A stretch of DNA of 64,000 nt from Conchocele bisecta (taxonomy: Eukaryota; Mollusca; Bivalvia; Lucinida; Thyasiridae), in the NCBI GenBank assembly GCA_029237695.1, contig CM055277.1, forward strand, positions 37,668,242 through 37,732,241, read 5' to 3'. A program made the position numbers and the translations under genes. The notes under the pieces are model-generated. The model did no database searches and was not told the origin of the DNA. It worked only from the letters and a program-made list of their open reading frames with translations. Shown piece by piece: positions 32,678-43,782 of the stretch (its first letter is position 1; the number at the start of each line of letters is the position of its first letter).

Positions 32678-33007
32678 AGTCAGTCATCATTAAAGGCACT
32701 TGGTCTCAGATATGCTTAGAATGCGATGAACAGAATACGAAAAAAATAAATTTGTATCGTTTTTCTGAACCAAATTGTACCCAAAAGTCGCCTATAAAAA
32801 ATCGGGGATTGGTAAATAAAAATGTTTAAAATACTAAAAAATAACCAGCGTTTGCAATACTAGTTATTTTTTAATATTATAAACCCGTTTTAGAATCTAT
32901 GGTTACACAATTATTATCCTTTCACAGCAAATGCCAAGGCAAACTATCTCCCCTGCTTATCACTGTTTCTGACAACATGTACATCAGCTGAGACACTGTC
33001 ACTTTAA
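32678..33007. other. Possible 3' UTR, then anonymous sequence
   Basis: AT-rich sequence with AATAAA at about 32747. If the exon at 32586 is real, its transcript probably ends near 32770. Nothing else recognised. Confidence 0.35.
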
Positions 33008-33435
33008 AGTTACATGCCCACTCAGTTCTTTATATTAGAGACATCAGCTGAGACATTTTCTTGCCAAATAAACATTCATTCACCATTACTCCACACGGAT
33101 ATTAGCGGCGATAACCGTGTTTCCTTAAATGTTAACGGACATTACTATTTATTATCTGTATTTATTTGTTGATGTACAATGATCATACTTTATAATCTGT
33201 CGAAAATATGACGCATTTAATTAGTATAAATAATTAAAGAATAGCATGCCTCATTTGCATATGAAAATAGCCTGATACCACCGCGCGTCACTATCAGTAA
33301 AATAAACATTACTAAATGATTATATCTGTATAGCGGGCACTCGTAATTTTTAGAACTGGTGGAATAGTGACACAATTATACACTTATTTAATTCCTATAA
33401 ACAACATGTTGTGCCTACTGAGTGGGCATGTACCT
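33008..33435. mobile_element. TTAA-flanked MITE (AGGTACATGCCCAC), copy 2
   Basis: AGTTACATGCCCACTCAG to CTACTGAGTGGGCATGTACCT, with TTAA on the left (33004-33007) and TCAA on the right. It carries the longer 428-bp interior with GGTGGAATAGTGACACAATT. Confidence 0.85.
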
Positions 33436-33605
33436 TCAACACACGCGAATAGTAAAACACTATTCATACTTGTTTTGGCCCAGTTATTATTTTCTAGGAA
33501 TCAAACGGCACATATTTCAAGCACATATAGCTCATATAACGTGTATTGTAGCTTATCGTTATTATAATGTCGTTTAGTGTGTAGATACATATTCGTACGA
33601 CTCTA

Positions 33606-33995
33606 TGGTGGCATATATTTGCCATCGAGATGTCGAGATGTTGACATCATTTATCGCAACATGTGGACTTACGAATAACGTGCAACTATGTCGACATGTT
33701 GAGATAAATTATGACGATATTTTGAGATAAACTATCACATTATGTCGACTTGTTACGCTTTGTTGACATATTGCGTTAAACTATCACGTTTATGTCGATA
33801 TGGTGTGTACCACGTTATGCATGTCGACTTGTCGCGATAACTTACCACCTTATGTTGACTTATGAAACTTAACAAGTTGTGTCGACATAATTTATCATAT
33901 TATAGTTTCATGTTATGTCAAAATGGTATAATACTTAAGTCGACATGTTACAATAAATTATGTCAACGAATGTCGATGGCAAATATATGCCACCA
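33606..33995. mobile_element. Modular MITE with TGGTGGCATATATTTGCC ends
   Basis: Inverted ends TGGTGGCATATATTTGCCAT and mirror, flanked by TA on both sides (33604-33605, 33996-33997). The interior is a chain of degenerate 20-25-bp modules with TATGTCGACATGTT, GAGATAAATTATGA and variants. Third member of the modular architecture class. Confidence 0.75.
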
Positions 33996-34019
33996 TACTA
34001 ATCAATACACACAGTGACA

Positions 34020-34441
34020 CAGCATCTGTATAGGAATCAGTCAGGAAATCGTTCAGTTTGGCAACAAATAATGTGACTGTACACCAGTCAAATGGCAGCC
34101 ATTGTTATTATTTATGCCAGACAGATAAATAAAATAGATGCTACATGTAAAGGAAAGTATCTGTGTCAAACTGTTTATACTATTATTTGCAGCCCAACAA
34201 AACTTGCAGATTACCAGTATTAAATGTTCTTTGTTGGAACTTTAAATGGCTGCATGTGCGATTTCATTGCATTTAGTGTGTGGTTGTCATGCCCGTGTGC
34301 ATGTAGGTCAAATGTCTGACTGTATCCTATATAGTTACATATACGTGTACGGTAAATTTTGACACCTCATAATACTATATTTTTAATTCAAAATTCGCGA
34401 GTGTCGCCGGAGCGAAACATCCTGGTCAAACGTCGGTCAAA
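34020..34441. promoter_or_regulatory. Upstream region of the TRIM-like gene
   Basis: AT-rich sequence before the ATG. A TATA-like TACTATATTTTT at about 34374-34385 lies 60 bp upstream of the start; the immediate leader is GC-richer (GCGAGTGTCGCCGGAGCGAAAC). The site of transcription start cannot be fixed from sequence alone. Confidence 0.25.
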
Positions 34442-36115
34442 ATGCAGTGCAGACGGTGTGACCGTAAAGGAATAGTAAAAGAAGCGTCCATGTGTTGTGC
34501 ACAATGCGATGAGTACATGTGTATGTCGTGTACGATAGTACACGGAAGTTTTAAACAGCTACGGTGTCACAAACTGACTTCAGTAAGTGACTTGTCTCGC
34601 GGAGAAGAATCAGCTGCTGGCAAACTTTCTCCGTCATACTGTGACATCCATGAGGACAACTTCGAAGATTTATTCTGTGAGAAACATGATGCAATCTTCT
34701 GTGATTCATGCAAGTTAATGAAACACAGGAAGTGTCAGGTGTTGTCGGTCCATGGTATGGCAAAGGCGGCTACATGCGGGCAACAACTCGCCGCCGCCCT
34801 GGACGCCATGGTCGAGCTGAACGCAAGAATTGAAAATTTGATGAATGAGAAAGAGAACCATATTGAGGTTTTAAAAAGCATAGAAAAGTCGTGTGTAGCA
34901 GAAATCCAAGAGTTTAAGACTACAATAATAGAACATGTGGAGCGACTTGAAAAGAAAATGCTTATCGATATTAAGAACGTCGTTGCGACAGAAATTGGCG
35001 CATTGCAGGAGCATTTTGCGACGTGCGAAGTTCTCTTACCTCAAGTAAACACCACCATAAAGAATGCCGATGAGGCGAAATCAGTCGATGATGGTTTGAC
35101 AAGTGTGATTGTCGCTCATAAAATGCGTAAAAGTCTACGTGTGCTGGAGGAAGTGTTAGCAGGTATAGGACATGAGACATATGGAGTCAACATAACAGTT
35201 TCCCCATCACCGACCTTGTCAGATTTGGTCACGCACGTCGATCGGTTGGGAACATTGGTAGTATCTCCTGCTGTGGCATTGTCGCTCTCCGCCTGGCCTG
35301 CGTGCACAACAGAACGTATTGTCGATATGCAAGTTGATTCATCCACAAAGATAAGTGACCAGGCTTCAACCATTTCAGGTTCGGCAATATTGCCGGATGG
35401 ACAAGTAATTTTAACGGACCTCTATGGTAGTAAAGTATTGCACCTTGACAAAATGTTATCTATAAAATCAGCTCTGAATATAGAAGGTAGGCCTTGGGAT
35501 GTGGCCGTGGACGGCGACACTGATGTGATTGTATCCATACCGGGTAGTAAGAAGCTCCAGTGGATACACGTGGAGACCAAACTCCAAGCCGGTCGTACCA
35601 TCACGACAAACACGCCGTGCTGTGGCGTCGCCGTCCATCACAATGCCGTCTACGTCAGCGTGGTCAAACGCGACGGCATTGGCGGTCTTATACAGGTGCT
35701 TGACAAGAGTGGGACCGTGATACGGTGCATTGGGGTGGACACAGATGGTGTAGGCATGTATGAATGGCCATCAAAGATCGCTGTCAGCGTCCGAGGTCAT
35801 ATTTACGTATCTGATCGTACACAGGAGCGTATAACGTGCTTCACTAATGCTGGCGACATCGTGTATGACGTAAGACACAAGAACCTGAGCGGGCCGCGCG
35901 GTTTGCTTGTAGACAAGGACGAAACACTATTGGTCTGTTGTAAGGATTCCAATGACATCAACGTGCTGAAGAAAGACGGCAAGCATCACATGGTATTCCT
36001 TTCGTCTGCTAATGGACTGGTGAAGCCGCTGTCAATGGCATACAGACAGACTGACAAGATGCTTATAGTTACCATGCAAAATCAACCCAGCTGCCTTGCA
36101 TTTCCAATGAAATAA
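34442..36115 (+). CDS. TRIM-like B-box / coiled-coil / propeller protein, RING-less
   Basis: Single-exon protein of 557 residues. A first B-box uses C3, C6, C19, C22, C27, C30, H34 and H43. A second uses C67, H70, C79, H82, C87, C90 and H95, with C98 where His is usual. A coiled coil follows at about 110-205, then a region of beta-rich repeats (about 295-557; PDGQVILTDLYGSKVLHLD, GRPWDVAVDG, HIYVSDRTQERITCF, GPRGLLVDKDETLLVCC), read as an NHL-like propeller. With no RING finger it is unlikely to be an E3 ligase by itself; such proteins are usually scaffolds or RNA/protein binders related to TRIM56/TRIM71. The ATG (A at -3) is the first in the frame. The TAA lies inside an AATAAA at 36111-36116, so stop and poly(A) signal overlap. 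A 55-bp array resembling the gene's own last 55 bp follows immediately. Confidence 0.9.
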   Translation: MQCRRCDRKGIVKEASMCCAQCDEYMCMSCTIVHGSFKQLRCHKLTSVSDLSRGEESAAGKLSPSYCDIHEDNFEDLFCEKHDAIFCDSCKLMKHRKCQVLSVHGMAKAATCGQQLAAALDAMVELNARIENLMNEKENHIEVLKSIEKSCVAEIQEFKTTIIEHVERLEKKMLIDIKNVVATEIGALQEHFATCEVLLPQVNTTIKNADEAKSVDDGLTSVIVAHKMRKSLRVLEEVLAGIGHETYGVNITVSPSPTLSDLVTHVDRLGTLVVSPAVALSLSAWPACTTERIVDMQVDSSTKISDQASTISGSAILPDGQVILTDLYGSKVLHLDKMLSIKSALNIEGRPWDVAVDGDTDVIVSIPGSKKLQWIHVETKLQAGRTITTNTPCCGVAVHHNAVYVSVVKRDGIGGLIQVLDKSGTVIRCIGVDTDGVGMYEWPSKIAVSVRGHIYVSDRTQERITCFTNAGDIVYDVRHKNLSGPRGLLVDKDETLLVCCKDSNDINVLKKDGKHHMVFLSSANGLVKPLSMAYRQTDKMLIVTMQNQPSCLAFPMK

Positions 36116-38560
36116 AGTGGCTCTTACAGTGAAAAAGAAAACTCAAAGTTGCTTGTATTTCCATTGCTTGCAGTAACGTGGCTCTTATAGTGCACAACAA
36201 ACCCGGCCGCCTTGTATTTCTATTGGAAGAAAGTGACGCTTATAGTGCACAACAAACCCGGCTGCCTTGTATTTCCATTGGAATAAAGTGACTCTTATAG
36301 TGCACAACAAACCCGGCTGCCTTGTATTTCTATTGGAATAAAGTGACTCTTATAGTGCACAACAAACCCGGCTGCCTTGTATTTCTATTGGAATAAAGTG
36401 ACGCTTATAGTGCACAACAAACCCCGCTGCCTTGTATTTCTATTGGAATAAAGTGACTCTTATAGTGCACAACAAACCCGGCTGCCTTGTATTTCTATTG
36501 AAATAAAGTGACTTATAGTGCACAACAAACCCCGCTGCCTTGTATTTCTTTTGGAATAAAGTGACTCTTATAGTGCACAACAAACCCGGCTGCCTTGTAT
36601 TTCTATTGGAATAAAGTGACTCTTATAGTGCACAACAAACCCCGCTGCCTTGTATTTCTATTGGAATAAAGTGACTCTTATAGTGCACAACAAACCCCGC
36701 TGCCTTGTATTTCTTTTGGAATAAAGTGACTCTTATAGTGCACAACAAACCCGGCTGCCTTGTATTTCTATTGGAATAAAGTGGCTTATTGGAATAAAGT
36801 GACTCTTATAGTGCACAACAAACCCGGCTGCCTTGTATTTCTATTGGAATAAAGTGACTCTTATAGTGCACAACAAACCCGGCTGCCTTGTATTTCTATT
36901 GGAATAAAGTGACTCTTATAGTGCACAACACACCCGGCTGCCTTGTATTTATATTGGAATAAAGTGACGCTTATAGTGCACAACAAACCCCGCTGCCTTG
37001 TATTTCTATTGGAATAAAGTGACTCTTATAGTGCACAACAAACCCGGCTGCCTTGTATTTCTATTGGAATAAAGTGACTCTTATAGTGCACAACAAACCC
37101 CGCTGCCTTGTATTTCTATTGGAATAAAGTGACTCTTATAGTGCACAACAAACCCGGCTGCCTTGTATTTCTATTGGAATAAAGTGACTCTTATACCGGC
37201 TGCCTTGTATTTCTATTGGAAGAAAGTGACGCTTATAGTGCACAACAAAACCGCTGCCTTGTATTTTCTATTGGATAAAGCTTATAGTGCACAACAACCC
37301 GGCTGCCTTGTATTTCTTTTGGATAATGTGACTCTATAGTGCACAACAAACCCGGCTGCCTTGTATTTCTATTGGAATAAAGTGACTCTTATAGTGCAAC
37401 ACACTCAACCCGGCTGCCTTGTATTTATATTGGAATAAAGTGACGCTTATAGTGCACACACACCCGGCTGCCTTGTATTTCTATTGGAATAAAGTGACTC
37501 TTATAGTGCACAACAAACCCGGCTGCCTTGTATTTCTATTGGAATAAAGTGACTCTTATAGTGCACAACAAACCCGCTGCTGTATTTCTATTGGAATAAA
37601 GTGACTCTTATAGTGCACAAACAAACGCTGCCTTGTATTTCTATTGGAATAATGTGACTCTTATTAGTGCACAACAAACCCGGCTGCCTTGTATTTTCTA
37701 TTGGAATAAATTGGACTCTTATGTGCACAACAAACCCAGGCTGCCTTGTATTTCTATTGAATAAAGTGCTCTTATGTGCACAAACAAACCCGGCCCGGCT
37801 TGTATTTTATTGGAATAAAGTGCTTCCTTAGTGCACAACACCCGGCTGCTTGGTTTTATTGGAAGGAAAGTGACGCTTATAGTGCACAACAAACCCGGCT
37901 GCCTTGTATTTCTATTGGAATAAAGTGACTCTTATAGTGCACAACAAACCCGGCTGCCTTGTATTTCTATTGGAATAAAGTGACTCTAATAGTGCACAAC
38001 AAACCCGGCTGCCTTGTATTTCTATTATTTCTATTGGAATAAAGTGACTCTTATAGTGCACAACAAACCCGGCTGCCTTGTATTTCTATTTGGAATAAAG
38101 TGACTCTTATAGTGCACAACAAACCCGGCTGCCTTGTATTTCTATTGGAATAAAGTGGCTCTTATAGTGCACAACAAACCCGGCCGCCTTGTATTTCTAT
38201 TGGAAGAAAGTGACGCTTATAGTGCGCAACAAACACGACTGCCTTGTATTTCTATTGGAATAGAGTGACTCTTATAGTGCACAACAAACCCGGCTGCCTT
38301 GTATTTCTATTGGAATAAAGTGACTCTTATAGTGCACAACAAACCCGGCTGCCTTGTATTTCTATTGGAATAAAGTGACTCTTATAGTGCACAACAAACC
38401 CGGCTGCCTTGTATTTCTATTGGAAGAAAGTGACGCTTATAGTGCACAACAAACCCGGCTGCCTTGTATTTCTATTGGAATAAAGTGACTCTTATAGTGC
38501 ACAACAAACCCGGCTGCCTTGTATTTCTATTGGAATAAAGTGACGCTTACAGTGCATAAC
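36116..38560. repeat. 55-bp array derived from a TRIM-like gene end, ~44 copies
   Basis: Unit landmarks: GTGACTCTTATAGTGCACAA, CAAACCCGGCTGCCTTGTAT, TTCTATTGGAATAA. In one frame each unit reads LIVHNKPGCLVFLLE then TAA, parallel to the gene's LIVTMQNQPSCLAFPMK then TAA. Every complete unit holds AATAAA. The first two units are the most diverged and grade from the gene into the array. 37180-37870 is unusually rich in small insertions and deletions. Confidence 0.93.
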
Positions 38561-38749
38561 AAACACAGCTGCATGCATATATACTGTGGAATGTCGCTCA
38601 CCCAACGCCGGCCGTTATATCAATGACCGCTTCAGAGAAAATGTTCCAAAGCATTATACTACGGCAGCTTAAGGATTGACTTTATAGAATATGTTTCAAA
38701 TGTAGTGGGATCATACATGTGACTGAATATCTGTATACATTATATCTGA

Positions 38750-39425
38750 CCATATTATTCTTCGAGTATATTATACAGAGCATTGAGTTGCCATCTCCAT
38801 CATTTTAGTTTGTACATGTGAAAATATAATACAAATTGGTGCAATACGTCCCACATATATAGAATGACAATGTCCTATAAATATTATTTCAGCGGACTAT
38901 ACACACAAAGCTCGATATCTGAACATTTCTACCACCACTCACAAAATATACAATGGACAATTTTCCATGTGTAAAATGACAAAGAGATGCACTGTCTCTT
39001 ATTAGAAATACACCTGCCACAGGTAAAGACCGTATTTACTCGCATAGCAGGCAAGTAGACTGTAGTGACAATACACTCAGATAACTGCTTACACGTCATT
39101 GGAATCAATACAGTATTTATGATAATACAGGTATATATCTACAGCACTATGTATTATACTTACTGTTACACAGTCATTACTGAATTCTCAAACATTTTAA
39201 CAAAGGGTCAACAAACCCATCAGCTATCAGACTTTGTATATAAATTTGATGAAAACAAGGCATAGCTTGCTGTAGTCAGATGTCTCCCCATCATGTTGCA
39301 CCACATTGTATTCATGTGTTTGTCATATTATTTGTGGTATGTGTCAAATGCAATAAGAGGTAAAACTGGCTGATTACTGGTAACTGTACACGCTGAGATG
39401 GCCGACATGGACACTCTATGCACTG
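38750..39425 (+). mobile_element. Long-TIR element, copy 1 of an inverted pair
   Basis: Runs from GAGTTGCCATCTCCATC and AATTGGTGCAATACGTC to CATTTGACACATACC-like and CGCTGAGATGGCCGAC. The reverse complement, diverged, is at 41490-42140; shared words include ACTCAGATAACTGCTTAC and GTGGTATGTGTCAAATGCAA. No coding. Confidence 0.65.
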
Positions 39426-39539
39426 TGTAGGATATAGTAAGAAGAGAATGTTCACATGTATGTTATGCATATATACGAAGCAGTTATGCATGAATCATTA
39501 GATGATCAGGGGCCCCACGGGTCCTTAAAATGGTCATGC

Positions 39540-39845
39540 GCATTTTTGTACCAGATAGGATCTCCTTCCCACAATATATAATCTCGTTCTCACGATATAG
39601 CTTCTCATTCCCACGAGATATCATCTCGTTCGAAAGAATGATATAGCATCTCGTTCGAGCGACATAATCAGCCAATAGAATAGCAGATATTACTCAACCA
39701 TCTTTAATGACAATGCTGCTACATTTTCACTGGCTGACTATGTCGTGGGAACGAGATAGCTAACTCGTGCCCACGATATCTCGTGGGAAGAAGTATGCTA
39801 TGTCGTGGGGTCGATCTTCAAACATAAGTGCGCATGTCGTTTTAA
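39540..39845. mobile_element. Modular element with CGTTCCCACGAGATA units
   Basis: The outer inverted words TGGTCATGCGCATTTTTGT (39530) and CATAAGTGCGCATGTCG (39821) enclose modules such as ATCTCGTTC and CACGAGATATCATCTCGTTC, in opposite orientation left and right. Fourth family with a string of short self-complementary modules. Confidence 0.55.
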
Positions 39846-40119
39846 AGCTGCCATCTTATATCTGTATTTATTTATTCAGTGGAAATGACATATCGCTGAT
39901 GCGGATATTGGAGTTGGTGATAATTGTCTCAGATATTGGCGTCCAAGACTTAGGTTATTTGCGTCATCCATCTGGATTGAAGACGCCGTTGTCATGGGAA
40001 TGATGGCGGTCATGGTGCGCGGCAAATATCACTCATGAATTTATGTATAAACGGCTTCTTGCTTCGACATCCATGAGACAACCGTGGAAATAGTGAATAT
40101 GTTTATGTAAATATGAATG

Positions 40120-40356
40120 TAACTGGAGAAATGGAGCTTATGGGATGTGTGACTACTAGTATTGTGACTCCTGATCAAATAACTCACTCCAGTAGTCAGA
40201 TAACGATCTATACTGCTATTAGAAGCATGGTAGGTGATTAGTTGATGAAATGGCGAACAGTGCAGATCCTGATCAGACTGTGCGGATGCACAGGTTGATC
40301 TGGATCTACACTGGTTGCAAAACCCATAAGCCCCATTTCTCCAGCCACAGCCACGT
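40120..40356. mobile_element. GTGACTGGAGAAATG MITE, complete
   Basis: TGTAACTGGAGAAATGGAGC to GCCCCATTTCTCCAGCCACA. ATATGAA occurs just outside both ends (about 40110 and 40361), a possible target duplication. Confidence 0.78.
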
Positions 40357-40539
40357 ATATGAATATACAGCTGGTGTGTGGAGGCGGCCATCGGCCATAG
40401 AAGATTAGTATCAGTAATTCAGTTGGGTTTGGTTCGAATCAAATAATTGTTATCACATCGCCGATCTTTGCCAAAACTGAACTATTTAATGAATTGTCCA
40501 CAAGTGTCAGCGAACCGGTGATATTTTCAAATTACCTCG

Positions 40540-41480
40540 AATGTGACGGAATTTCTATAGTAAATGCGAAATTCCGCATTTGCCCTGAACATTTCTTCAG
40601 CTTCCGACGTCATTTACGGAAAATATCGTACATTTTGTAAATAGTTTTCATGAGATATCGCCTTTTTTCTTAGGTATACCATCACATATCCCGTCATTTC
40701 GGTAGCAGTTTACTTGAAAAATGCTTAGTTTCGCAGTTTTCCTATTGAATAGTCATGTGCCTGTGATTGAATGTGACTTTAAATTAAATACTCGGCCGAG
40801 AAAAACGAGTATTTGTAAAAGTATGTGCTAAACTGTGATCTGTTCCATTCAGTGAGCATATTCAGATTCAACTTGTACGCATCTTCCGCTCGAAATGAGT
40901 GTTTGTTGTTTGGGGCGCACTTTTGCTATTCTGAAACAGAGGTTTGTATATCGACAACAAAACGGTCGGTACCAGTACATACTATGATCAGTGTGGGCAG
41001 GTATACGTGTAGATTTGATTCACATAGTATTTGGTAGTGCAAAGTCTGCATGGTACATAGCTTTCTGGCGCCTTTCGTTCAGCGGCCATGCCGGAATACG
41101 TGTAGAAATTGACCACCACATGCTAACTTTTACACATTATAACTTCTCCTAGCTGTCTGTCAATTTGGCTTGTGTAGTTATTAAAGTTTCTTGACATATA
41201 ATGTAACAAGTATATACAGCAAACAGCCTCTGTGTGTATATGAAGAGGATATCGTAGAAAAAAACTTGCGGAAGTGCTCGCTTGGCCCATATTTAAAAAA
41301 AAATGCTACCTTAATTATGCATGTAACGCAAGGCAACTAACGCAGAAATTTCGGGTTAAGGACCCGTTCTATACTTTATCATCGTTTGATTCACAGCTAA
41401 GTGCTTCGTAAATGTGATGGGATATATGTATAACATATATGTGAACATTATATATGTATAACATACATGTGAACATTAGC
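40540..41480. other. No gene; decayed GAGACACG MITE at the start
   Basis: 40575-40700 resembles the interior of the GAGACACGCCATG family (AATATCGTACATTTTGTAAA, TTCTTAGGTATACCATCACAT). The rest is anonymous AT-rich sequence. Confidence 0.4.
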
Positions 41481-41489
41481 TTGTTGCTG

Positions 41490-42140
41490 TATACTATACG
41501 AAGCATGGAGTTGCTATGTCGGCCACATTAGTGTGTACAGACCATCTGTCAGTTTTCACCGCTTGTTGCGTTTGACACATACCACGAATAATATGACATA
41601 TACATAAATACAATTTGGTGCAACATTTTCTACAGATGTTAAACAACAACGTCCAATGGGTTGTTTAACATTTTTGAAAATCCAGTAATGGCTATGTAAC
41701 AGTGAGATAAATACACAGTGCTGTCAATATACACCTGTATTTACCATACGTACTGTGTCAAATGCAATGCCATGTAAGCAGTTATCTGAGTGCATCGTCA
41801 CTGGTGTCTTGCTCGCCTACTATGCGAGTAGATACGGCTTTACCTATGGGTAATGTGTACACTAACAATAAACTGTGCATCAAATAGAAAATGTACACAT
41901 TGAAATATATTTTGAGATTGATGGGATGAATGTTCAAATATCTCGTCTTTTGTATAGTTGTCTGGCATAACATTTATAGCACGCTGTTTTCTTATCTGTC
42001 TATGATGTATTGCACCACCTATTATTACTTTTACTGTCATATGATCTGCTGTATGTGTCAAACGGTCGAAGTGGTGAAACTGTACATACAAAGATAGCGG
42101 AGATGGCAACTTAATGTAACATATAGTATACAGTAACAAG
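41490..42140 (-). mobile_element. Long-TIR element, copy 2 of an inverted pair
   Basis: Reverse complement of the 38750 element with moderate divergence. Its ends GGAGTTGCTATGTCGGCCAC and GCGGAGATGGCAACTTAATG are inverted to each other. A secondary hairpin (GTTAAACAACAACGTCC facing GTTGTTTAACATT) lies at 41638-41672. Confidence 0.65.
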
Positions 42141-42741
42141 ACAAAGTATTCAATTATCTTATATTCATATATCACATCACTCGTATAAGAAAATAATTAA
42201 AGACAGCTCTTGTAGGTAGATTTTGATTGTATTTCCACATTTGAAATTGATAACTAGTATTACTTTATTGAAAAATCTCGAACATTCTTGAAATCCCGAT
42301 CTGGTTTGTTCTGTTTAGTCTTGAGAATTTGAGTGAAATCACGATACGAACTTGTGTTCGACCTAGCGTAGTCGGGTGACTTGTGTCGGGTGACTTAGTT
42401 CTATGCCTTGATTGTATACATTGACAATACAATGAATACATTTTTTAAAAAAATGGTATTCATGTCTAAAAAGTATAATACACTATCCTATCAACATGCC
42501 GATCGCCTGTGGGTGAGCTTGGAACATTAGTTGAGAACGTTTAATATCTATGCAAAAGTTGTGTGTATATGATATTATATGCACAACAAATCTTACAGCC
42601 GTTGCGGAGCTAAGCACATTGCACAGTGATAATATGCTTCCTGAAATTATATCGTTCCCCACCCGGCAACTTGCTGTAGCGGACTGGAGTAGTCCCTCCC
42701 TATTTCCGTGCATCAAGAGATAATTATAGGTTATTTCATGT
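42141..42741. other. No recognised feature
   Basis: Anonymous AT-rich sequence. No conserved frame or repeat recognised. Confidence 0.35.
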
Positions 42742-42747
42742 GTATGT

Positions 42748-42888
42748 TGCGGAGCCACGCAGAGAACATGGAATTTTTTTTTATTAATTCGTTCCCACGA
42801 ATTGTTAAATTGAGGGAACGAATTGTTATTTCGTGGGAACGAATTAATAAAAAAAAAAAGAATTATACGTCCCCTGCGGGGCTCCGTA
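42748..42888. mobile_element. TACGGAGCC modular MITE, shortest copy
   Basis: Ends TGCGGAGCCACGCAGAG and CCCCTGCGGGGCTCCGTA with a perfect duplication GTATGT (42742-42747, 42889-42894). Only about four 21-bp modules remain. Confidence 0.92.
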
Positions 42889-42894
42889 GTATGT

Positions 42895-43379
42895 GTACGA
42901 GTTCTGCAGCGTGGGATAGCGCAATATCGTTGCGCGGCGGAACGAGTGGCATATATACACATACACATCAAATAACCTGTTTATTATATACGTACATAAC
43001 TCGCAATTTAAGTGCGCCTAACAAATATACAAATATAAACAAAATAAACAAATTAGTGGTGATTTAGAAGCAACTGTTTTGCGAGGTGAAACGTAGTTCC
43101 GGCACTGACCAATATGAACTCACGTGACGTCAATATTGAACAATAATGACGTCTAGTGTTCCATTGTGTTTCAATGGGAAACGAAAGTACGTATATAATA
43201 TAGAAACAATATACCAAAAGGAGACCAATATTCATTTAAAGAGAAACTAACGCAACGCGGTAGTCGAGGAGCATTCAATTCGGAGGAAACATGCACTCCA
43301 CGACCAGCGGAAAGCAACAGTACAAGCAATACATACAAATAAAACAAAACAACAAAACGCTCACAACAACTATTCCTCA
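42895..43379. other. No gene; possible regulatory stretch
   Basis: Contains CACGTGACGTCA (43121-43132), an E-box overlapping a CRE-type TGACGTCA, followed by a second TGACGTC at 43148. No adjacent coding exon was recognised, so a promoter role is only a possibility. Confidence 0.25.
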
Positions 43380-43499
43380 ATGAACTACCGAGTACATAAC
43401 CGTCCCATCAGGAAAGGGCACAGCAAACCTCCCGCTTACATCGCTTTAATACGCCTAGAGGACGGAAAGATACAAGGCAATCAAAAACGAAAATCAATC

Positions 43500-43640
43500 A
43501 CTGTAGGAGCAAACAAGAGTACCCAGAGGAAACCCACTTGTCCTGTCTGGCGACCATCATTATACCATCTCACATACTGCCCCGGTCGAGGATCGAACCC
43601 AGGCCGCATTGGTAAGAAGCCGTCAACACTATAGATCTCT
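43500..43640 (-). repeat. SINE-like fragment with a reversed B-box
   Basis: CCCCGGTCGAGGATCGAACC reads GGTTCGATCCTC on the other strand, a good pol III B-box. Similar AGGATCGAACCC-containing repeats are widespread in bivalves. No A-box was found. Confidence 0.35.
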
Positions 43641-43668
43641 TCATTAATGTTTGCACGATGTAAATCTG

Positions 43669-43782
43669 GGGCGCGTTTCACTAAACCTTTTAGAACTAAA
43701 ATGTTCGAAAGTGCAAAATTATGACAGTCTGTAAATTTCACATTAACAATGTTTTCTTGTAAACAAGAGAAACGGGCCCCAT
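43669..43782. mobile_element. GGGCCCGTTTCACTAAAC MITE, internally deleted
   Basis: Left third (GGGGCGCGTTTCACTAAACC, AATGTTCGAAAGTGCAAAAT) joined to a right end AGAAACGGGCCCC. The central palindrome is gone. Confidence 0.7.

Noticed and set aside
34442..36115. RING-type E3 ligase
   Set aside because: The first Cys cluster spacing fits B-box 1, not a RING; no other Cys/His cluster precedes it.
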